Positions 7,614 to 11,353 of a stretch of DNA of 11,353 bases are shown here, piece by piece (positions within the stretch are counted from its first letter, which is position 1; the number at the start of each line of letters is the position of its first letter). The DNA lies in the NCBI GenBank assembly GCA_938003515.1, contig CALKYL010000043.1, forward strand, positions 1-11,353. The letters are read 5' to 3'. Below the pieces are notes generated by a model, which did no database searches, was not told the origin of the DNA, and saw nothing but the letters and a program-made list of their open reading frames with translations. The position numbers were made by a program, and so were the translations under genes. The stretch is from an uncultured bacterium. Its GTDB lineage: Bacteria; Planctomycetota; UBA1135; UBA2386.

Positions 7614-8327
7614 TCACCGCCGGTCCGGCGCGACCTCGGAGCGCACCGCGCGCACGTAGACGTGGCCGGACGCGAGCCGCGACAGCGGCCGCAGCGCGTC
7701 GACGCGGAAGCCGTTCTGCGCGAAGCGCTGCACGACCTGCGCCGGCGCCAGGGTGTTCTTCGGGCGCTTGCCGTCGAAGCGGCGCCGCAGCCGCCGCAGC
7801 CGGTCCTTCCACGACGACGACGAGAAGAACGTGAGCACGACCCGGCCGCGGGTCACGCGGCACAGCTCGTCCAGGTGGCGCAACCGGTCGGCCTCGGTGT
7901 CGAGGTGGTGGTTGAGGCGCACCGACACGGTGGTGTCGAACGCGCGGTCCGGCACCGGGATGTCGAGCGCCGAGCAGCGCAGATACTCCGCCGCGTCGTC
8001 GCCGTGCAGCTCCGCGTTGAGGGCGAGCATCGACTCCGACACGTCGGCCTCGACCACCTCCGCGGCGTGGTCGCGCAGCAGGTCGAGCAGCCGCCCGAAG
8101 CCGCAGGGCACGTCGAGCAGTCGGCCGACGGGCGCCGCGGCGCCCAGCAGTTCGGTCAGGATGCGGCGTTCGCGGCGGTCGGACCAGCGCCGGTGCAGCT
8201 TCTTGCGGTGGTCGTCGAGGTAGGCGCGCGCGCCGCGTTCGGAGCGGTAGTTGGCGAGCTTGGCGGCGGACATGTAGCCCGGCCCGGGCTGCTCGCCGGC
8301 CGCCGCGTGCGGCTCGGCGCCGCTCAC
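7614..8327 (-). CDS. Class I SAM-dependent methyltransferase
   Basis: A 237-residue protein with the Rossmann methyltransferase core: motif I GRLLDVPCGFGRLLDLL (69-84), motif II acidic end at VVEADVSESML (91-101), the AdoMet-adenine region CSALDIPVPDRAFD (118-131) and strand 5 GRVVLTFF (161-168). Motif I reads DVPCGFGR in place of the common DxGCGxG, as in other ubiE/Methyltransf_11-like enzymes. The N-terminal 60 residues are basic (YLDDHRKKLHRRWSDRRERR). Start is GTG 8327, which overlaps the upstream stop as GTGA and has GAGAGG 8 nt before it; ATG 8273 is in frame but lacks a ribosome binding site. Coupling to the kinase-like gene suggests a shared cell-envelope substrate, but the methyl acceptor cannot be read from sequence. 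Confidence 0.85.
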   Translation of the reverse strand: MSGAEPHAAAGEQPGPGYMSAAKLANYRSERGARAYLDDHRKKLHRRWSDRRERRILTELLGAAAPVGRLLDVPCGFGRLLDLLRDHAAEVVEADVSESMLALNAELHGDDAAEYLRCSALDIPVPDRAFDTTVSVRLNHHLDTEADRLRHLDELCRVTRGRVVLTFFSSSSWKDRLRRLRRRFDGKRPKNTLAPAQVVQRFAQNGFRVDALRPLSRLASGHVYVRAVRSEVAPDRR

Positions 8328-9079
8328 GACCGCGCCCTCTCGGCGCGCGGCAGGCCGAGGCGCCGCACGCCGGACAGACGGCAGAGCTGGCGGACGACGT
8401 GGAACCACCAGCCCGGCCGGCCCGAGATCTTGCGCCACAGCCGCCGCGCGGCGCCGCGGTCGCCGGCGGTGTAGGCGAGCACGCCGACCCAGCGTTCGGT
8501 GCGGGACCATTCGCGCAGACGGTTCGGCGAGAAGAACGCGTCGTAGACGTCGAGTTGGCGCACCGGCGCCGCGCACCACGAGGCGCGCACGCGGCTGGCG
8601 TACGGCTGGTCGCACAGCACCACGCGACCGTCGGCGAGCACCAGCACGTTGCGCGGACTGGCCGTCGTGCTGCAGAACCCGGCCGTGTGCACGTCGCGCA
8701 GCAGCGCGCCGAGCCGCCCGGCGCAACGCCGCCGCACCCCGGGACCGGGGTCGTCGCGCAGGACCTCGCGCAGGTCCCGCGCGCCGCGCTCGAGGGCGGT
8801 CACGAGCGTGCTGCGCAGGACGCAGCCCCCCTCGCGCAGTTCGGACCAGCGCAGCGGCCGCACGCACGACACGCCGGCGTCGCGCAGCGCGGCGAGGTTC
8901 TGGAACTCGCGCTCGGCGCGCGACCGGCGCAGGAACGTGCGCCACCGGAGCGCCGGCCGCGTGACGTAGGTCTTGCGCAGCTCCGGCGTCGAGGCGTCGA
9001 CGCGCTCGATGCGGGTCGTTTCGGGCGTCTCGGGCGCTGCGGACGCCGGAGCGCTCAGGTCGGGAGAGGGGTCACAGAT
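8324..9079 (-). CDS. WaaP/Kdo-kinase-like protein, probably lacking the catalytic aspartate; start uncertain
   Basis: About 250 residues resembling lipopolysaccharide (Kdo/WaaP, InaA-like) kinases: FLRRSRAEREFQNLAALRDAGVSC, then a LVTALERGARDLREVL segment in place of the hinge region, LLRDVHTAGF before the catalytic loop, and VVLCDQPYAS as the metal-binding (DFG-like) strand. The catalytic loop reads AGFCSTTASPRNVLV. The family normally has His and Asp about five residues before the Asn, but here Ser and Thr occupy those places, while the Asn and later Asp remain. So it may be a pseudokinase. No ATG, GTG or TTG lies near the expected start. ATC at 9079 has CGAGGGC before it, CTG at 9058 is possible, and TTG at 9163 would run into the opposite promoter. 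Methyltransferase overlap (GTGA) implies an operon. Confidence 0.75.
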   Translation of the reverse strand: MCDPSPDLSAPASAAPETPETTRIERVDASTPELRKTYVTRPALRWRTFLRRSRAEREFQNLAALRDAGVSCVRPLRWSELREGGCVLRSTLVTALERGARDLREVLRDDPGPGVRRRCAGRLGALLRDVHTAGFCSTTASPRNVLVLADGRVVLCDQPYASRVRASWCAAPVRQLDVYDAFFSPNRLREWSRTERWVGVLAYTAGDRGAARRLWRKISGRPGWWFHVVRQLCRLSGVRRLGLPRAERARS

Positions 9080-9086
9080 GCCCTCG

Positions 9087-9114
9087 AACGTAGCACGGCG
9101 CCGCCGCGATCCAA
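9087..9114 (-). promoter_or_regulatory. Candidate promoter of the kinase-like/methyltransferase operon
   Basis: On the minus strand TTGGAT (9114-9109), a 16-nt spacer and TACGTT (9092-9087) form a sigma-70-like pair. TACGTT is followed by 7 nt and ATC at 9079. The element falls in the gap between the divergent kinase-like and dehydrogenase genes, where a promoter is expected. Confidence 0.4.
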
Positions 9115-9156
9115 CCGGCCGGAGGGCGTAGCCGCCCGCCGGACCGGCGGCCGGTT
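9113..9156. repeat. Nested inverted repeats in the divergent kinase/dehydrogenase promoter gap
   Basis: The outer arms AACCGGCCG (9113-9121) and CGGCCGGTT (9148-9156) are exact reverse complements. Inside them lie GGGCG-TAGC-CGCCC (9124-9137) and CCGCCGG-A-CCGGCGG (9136-9150). CAACCGG recurs directly at 9112-9118 and 9161-9167. The dyads sit between the promoter candidates of both divergent genes and could be operators, though GC-rich intergenic DNA forms such dyads easily. Confidence 0.35.
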
Positions 9157-9181
9157 CGTGCAACCGGAAGCCGCCGCCGCA

Positions 9182-9187
9182 TACGAT
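9182..9187 (+). promoter_or_regulatory. Possible -10 element TACGAT of the dehydrogenase gene
   Basis: TACGAT lies 12 nt before the ATG at 9200. It has the TACGNT form seen before three other genes in the window, though at a different spacing, leaving room for a leader of about 5-6 nt. No clear -35 box is seen and no ribosome binding site precedes the ATG. Confidence 0.3.
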
Positions 9188-9199
9188 CGCGCGCGCACG

Positions 9200-10222
9200 A
9201 TGCCCGACCGCGAAACCCTCCACGTCGCCGAGTTCCTCGGCGACGGCATCTCCGCCGAGCTGTCCGAGAGCGTGCACCGCGTCGCCGCGGCGCTGCCGCT
9301 GTCGGTGCAGTTCCACCCGGTCGACCTGTCGCTGGACGCCCGGCGGCGCGACGCCCAGGCGCGCTACGAGGAGGCGCTCACGGCGATCCGCGCGCACCGC
9401 GTCGCGATGAAGTATCCGACGGTCACCGAGACCGAGAGCCCCAACAAGGTGCTGCGCGAGCGCTGCGGCTTCTCGGTCATCCACCGCCCGGTGCGCAGCC
9501 TGCCCGGCGTCGCGACCCGGCACGACGGCGCCGTCGACCTGCACATCGTGCGGGTCGCGGTCGGCGGCACCTACGAGGACGCCGGCCGGCGCATCGGCGA
9601 CGAGGTCGCGGTGTCGATCCGCGTGATCGAACGCCGGCCGGTGCGCGAGGCGGCGCTGTTCGCGTTCCGGCTGGCGCGGCGGCTGTCGTGCGACGTGGTC
9701 AGCAGCAGCAAGTACACGATCCAGCGCGCGACCGACGGGTTCTTCGAGGAGATCGTGCGCGGCGTGCGCCGCGACTTCGAGGACGTCGGGCACCGGAGCG
9801 AGCTCTTCGACGCGCTGCTCTACAAGCTGCTCAAGGACCCCGAGCACTACCGCGTCGTCGTCACGCCGAACGAATACGGCGACTTCCTGTCCGACATGGC
9901 GTGCGGCATGGTCGGCAGCATCGGCCTCGGCGCGAGCGCCAACTACGCGTTCGACGAACGGGGCGACGTCGCGCTCGCGATGTTCGACCCGGCCGGCGGC
10001 ACCGCGCCCGACATCGCCGGCCAGGGCGTGTGCAACCCGTCGGCGGCGCTGCTCGCGTTCGCGATGCTGCTGACCCACTCGGGGTTCCGCGGGCTCGGCA
10101 CGATGCTCGACGAGGCCGTGCGCAAGAGCATCGCGGCCGGCGACCGCACGCGGGACCTCGGCGGCGACGCCACGACCGCGGCGTTCACCGACGCGGTCGC
10201 GCGCCGCCTCGGCGGCGTGTAG
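9200..10222 (+). CDS. Isocitrate/isopropylmalate dehydrogenase family protein, divergent
   Basis: A 340-residue protein of the usual family length, aligning over its whole extent: EFLGDGISAEL (11-21, for GDGIGPE), ETESPNKVLRERCG (77-90, the Ser/Asn/Arg substrate loop), HRPVRSLPG, HIVRVAVGGTYED with Tyr125, KYTIQRATDGFF with catalytic Lys171, NEYGDFLSDMACG with metal-binding Asp228 and Asp232, and DPAGGTAPDIAG (263-274). The family catalyses NAD(P)- and Mg-dependent oxidative decarboxylation of 2-hydroxy acids. Several normally strict positions differ: Gly-Pro of the first motif is Ser-Ala, the RExxxG segment reads RVAVGG, Lys-Ala-Asn reads KYT, and the cofactor-loop His of HGSAPD is replaced (AGGTAPD). 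A housekeeping icd or leuB is therefore unlikely; cofactor or substrate may differ. ATG 9200 fits the family's N-terminus. No leu or TCA genes are adjacent. Confidence 0.88.
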   Translation: MPDRETLHVAEFLGDGISAELSESVHRVAAALPLSVQFHPVDLSLDARRRDAQARYEEALTAIRAHRVAMKYPTVTETESPNKVLRERCGFSVIHRPVRSLPGVATRHDGAVDLHIVRVAVGGTYEDAGRRIGDEVAVSIRVIERRPVREAALFAFRLARRLSCDVVSSSKYTIQRATDGFFEEIVRGVRRDFEDVGHRSELFDALLYKLLKDPEHYRVVVTPNEYGDFLSDMACGMVGSIGLGASANYAFDERGDVALAMFDPAGGTAPDIAGQGVCNPSAALLAFAMLLTHSGFRGLGTMLDEAVRKSIAAGDRTRDLGGDATTAAFTDAVARRLGGV

Positions 10223-10239
10223 CGCGGCGGGCGGGCGAC

Positions 10240-10274
10240 GCGGATCGACCCGCGATCCGCCCCTGCGATCCGCC
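10240..10274. terminator. Inverted repeat with a duplicated arm between convergent genes (possible bidirectional terminator)
   Basis: GCGGATCG (10240-10247) pairs exactly with CGATCCGC (10253-10260) across ACCCG. GCGATCCGCC occurs twice, at 10252-10261 and 10265-10274, so the left arm could pair with either copy. It sits between the dehydrogenase stop and the XRE-regulator stop, the right place for transcription to end from both sides. No T-run follows, so termination is only suggested. Confidence 0.4.
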
Positions 10275-10296
10275 GCCAGCCACAGGCCGCGTGCGA

Positions 10297-10815
10297 TCAG
10301 CCGCGCGGTCGGAACAGGCGGTCGACGTAGCGGCTCTGCTTGTGCTTGTCGGCGACCTTCTTCGCCCAGCGCATCGCCTCGGCGACCGGCACCAGCACCG
10401 CGCCCTCGGGCACCGGCAGCCAGACCGCCTGCTCCTCGTTCTCGCGGATCAGCCGGTCGAACTCCTCGGTCGACTCCGCCGCCGCGAGCCGCTCGAGCAG
10501 CCGCATGTCGACGAGCGCCGTGCCGCCGGTCGCGTACTGGCGCCCGCGGCCGAGCAGGTCGTCGGTGCTGACCTCGAACAGGTCGGCGAGCGCGACCAGG
10601 TCCTCGCCGGTCGGAAACCGGCTGCCGCTCTCCCACCGCGACACGGCCGACTCGTGGCAACCCAGCCGCTTGGCGACGTGGTCCTGGGTGAAGCCGCGGC
10701 GGGCGCGCAGTTCGCGCAGGCGCGCGGCGAGGTGGGCAGCCAGGGGGCGGGCAGCGTCCGATGCGCGCGACGCGGACTGTTCGGGTTGCTCCGTCAAAGT
10801 CGACCAGGCGTTCAC
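10297..10815 (-). CDS. XRE-family helix-turn-helix transcriptional regulator
   Basis: With the GTG at 10815 the protein has 172 residues. An HTH_3/Cro-CI domain spans about 31-88: LRELRARRGFTQDHVAKRLG, then the recognition helix ESAVSRWESGSRFPTGEDLVALADLFEVSTDDLLG. The C-terminal half is charged and helical (RLLERLAAAESTEEFDRLIRENEEQ) with no recognised ligand domain. The frame runs on to GTG 10875, but those 20 codons use rare-looking triplets (CGT, CTT, AAT, GTA) and lie in a less GC-rich stretch that looks non-coding; TTG 10797 is a third option. The gene diverges from the sigma-like gene, so it may repress itself and that gene; inferred. Confidence 0.85.
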   Translation of the reverse strand: MNAWSTLTEQPEQSASRASDAARPLAAHLAARLRELRARRGFTQDHVAKRLGCHESAVSRWESGSRFPTGEDLVALADLFEVSTDDLLGRGRQYATGGTALVDMRLLERLAAAESTEEFDRLIRENEEQAVWLPVPEGAVLVPVAEAMRWAKKVADKHKQSRYVDRLFRPRG

Positions 10816-11010
10816 TGTCGCCCGCTCTACGCGCGCATTCTGGCAACTGGCCAGGCCGAACGGAAGACGGGCCACTCGGCGCGACGAAAAGGCAGGCTTT
10901 CGCCTCTATCGGCAATCGGAATGCGAATCGGGAAACTTGACAGATGGTCATGCAAGAGTTCCGATCGTCACTCCACCCCTTGTTGCCGGCCGAAACCCCC
11001 GAGTCCGCCA
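10816..11010. promoter_or_regulatory. Regulatory gap between divergent XRE and sigma-like genes
   Basis: This roughly 195-bp gap is clearly less GC-rich than the rest of the window, as expected of promoter DNA. It contains ATCGG three times (10908-10912, 10915-10919, 10927-10931), the last two within AATCGG repeats 12 bp apart, and a small dyad CGAAA/TTTCG (10885-10889 and 10898-10902). The repeats lie just upstream of a TTGACA box and are candidate operator half-sites for the XRE regulator. No separate gene is seen here. Confidence 0.4.
10937..10965 (+). promoter_or_regulatory. Candidate promoter of the sigma-like gene
   Basis: A perfect TTGACA (10937-10942) is followed after 17 nt by TCCGAT (10960-10965), which matches the TATAAT consensus at three of six positions. 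Transcription from here would start near 10972 and leave a leader of about 40 nt before ATG 11011, which supports that start over the ATG at 10944 lying inside this promoter. Confidence 0.4.
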
Positions 11011-11307
11011 TGCTGCAAGACCCGTATTCCCTGCTCCCGATCGCGTACCGCGCCGCGTGCCAGGTCGTGGAAAGCCCCGTGCTGGCGGCCGAAGCCTCCG
11101 AGCGGGCGGTGCACCAGCTGACCCTGGCCGTGCTCGACGGCTGCCCTCCGCAGAGCCCCAAGGCCTGGCTGCGCGTCGTGGCGCGCCGCTCGGCCTGTGC
11201 GCTGCTGCGGTCCGAGTGGGCGCGCACCCGGTCGATGGACCTCGCCGACGTGGCCGGCCCGCCGGGCGGCGGTGGCGACGAACGACACCAGACGTGGGTG
11301 CGCGAGG
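11011..11307 (+). CDS. Sigma-70-like (ECF) factor, N-terminal part; 3' end lost to adapter
   Basis: About 99 native residues remain. DPYSLLPIAYRAACQVVESPVLAAEASERAVHQ followed by PKAWLRVVARRSACALLRSEWARTR resembles sigma region 2 of ECF factors (the 'WLxxIARNxxxDxLR' helix pattern). Region 4 would lie beyond the contig. ATG 11011 places region 2 near the N-terminus as in the family; ATG 10944 is in frame but overlaps a TTGACA box and its extra codons are atypical. After the GAG codon at 11304-11306 the frame enters the sequencing adapter and encodes the artefactual tail EIGRASCRERV before a TAG. No anti-sigma gene can be seen. The assignment is moderate because only half the protein is present. 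Confidence 0.6.
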
Positions 11308-11353
11308 AGATCGGAAGAGCGTCGTGTAGGGAAAGAGTGTAGATCTCGGTGGT
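11308..11353. other. Illumina TruSeq adapter sequence at the contig end (artefact)
   Basis: The last 46 bases begin AGATCGGAAGAGCGTCGTGT and continue as the reverse complement of the TruSeq universal (read 2 side read-through) adapter to the end of the window. The abrupt drop in GC and the adapter-encoded peptide IGRASCRERV confirm it. These bases are not genomic. Confidence 0.97.

Noticed and set aside
10944..11010. Longer start (ATG 10944) for the sigma-like gene
   Set aside because: It lies inside a TTGACA promoter candidate, the extra codons are atypical for this genome, and ECF region 2 normally starts near the N-terminus.
9080..11227. Upstream extension of the kinase-like frame to a 967-codon protein
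   Set aside because: The added part is antisense to the dehydrogenase and other genes and shows no family similarity; only the last 250 or so codons are kinase-like.
1..11353. tRNA, rRNA, CRISPR array, insertion sequence, prophage or toxin-antitoxin genes
   Set aside because: No characteristic sequences, regularly spaced repeats, transposase or integrase motifs were seen on either strand.

Overview
The window is a very GC-rich bacterial contig that looks like Planctomycetota. The strongest lineage marker is a secreted protein with the planctomycete domain order PSCyt1 / DUF1587 / DUF1595 / DUF1592 / DUF1588 / DUF1585. A second, probably secreted protein with a paired 'GxGC ... GxxC' beta-rich layout, also common in that phylum, supports this. 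It is a draft metagenomic or shotgun contig: the left end cuts a gene, and the last 46 bases are an Illumina adapter.

Layout, left to right. (1) The C-terminal part of a GMC-family flavin oxidoreductase (+), overlapping by ATGA a complete GH3-family acyl-adenylating enzyme (+). (2) Tail to tail with GH3, overlapping by 14 bp, a large di-haem planctomycete cytochrome protein (-) whose frame is open throughout except for one TGA exactly where the DUF1592 domain normally has tryptophan. (3) Divergent from it, a short regulatory gap with a perfect 9-bp inverted repeat, then a + strand cluster: secreted protein, sensor histidine kinase and OmpR-type response regulator, packed with 3-nt spacing and a GTGA overlap. 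(4) Convergent to that, a - strand pair: a WaaP/Kdo-kinase-like protein that lacks the catalytic-loop aspartate, followed through a GTGA overlap by a class I SAM methyltransferase. (5) Divergent from the kinase, a variant member of the isocitrate/isopropylmalate dehydrogenase family (+). (6) Convergent to that, an XRE-family regulator (-), divergent from the N-terminal part of a sigma-70-like (ECF) factor (+) that runs into the adapter.

Likely functional units are: GMC + GH3 (oxidation of an alcohol followed by activation or conjugation of an acid; inferred); secreted protein + two-component system (envelope sensing; inferred); kinase-like + methyltransferase (possible envelope glycoconjugate modification; inferred); and XRE regulator + sigma factor (regulatory pair; inferred). 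A hexamer TACGNT sits exactly 7 nt before three start codons, which fits -10 elements of leaderless transcripts. No tRNA, rRNA, CRISPR array, transposase or phage gene was seen. All intergenic stretches are under 300 bp. TGA closes eight of the ten complete reading frames and TAG the other two, so TGA is an ordinary stop here.
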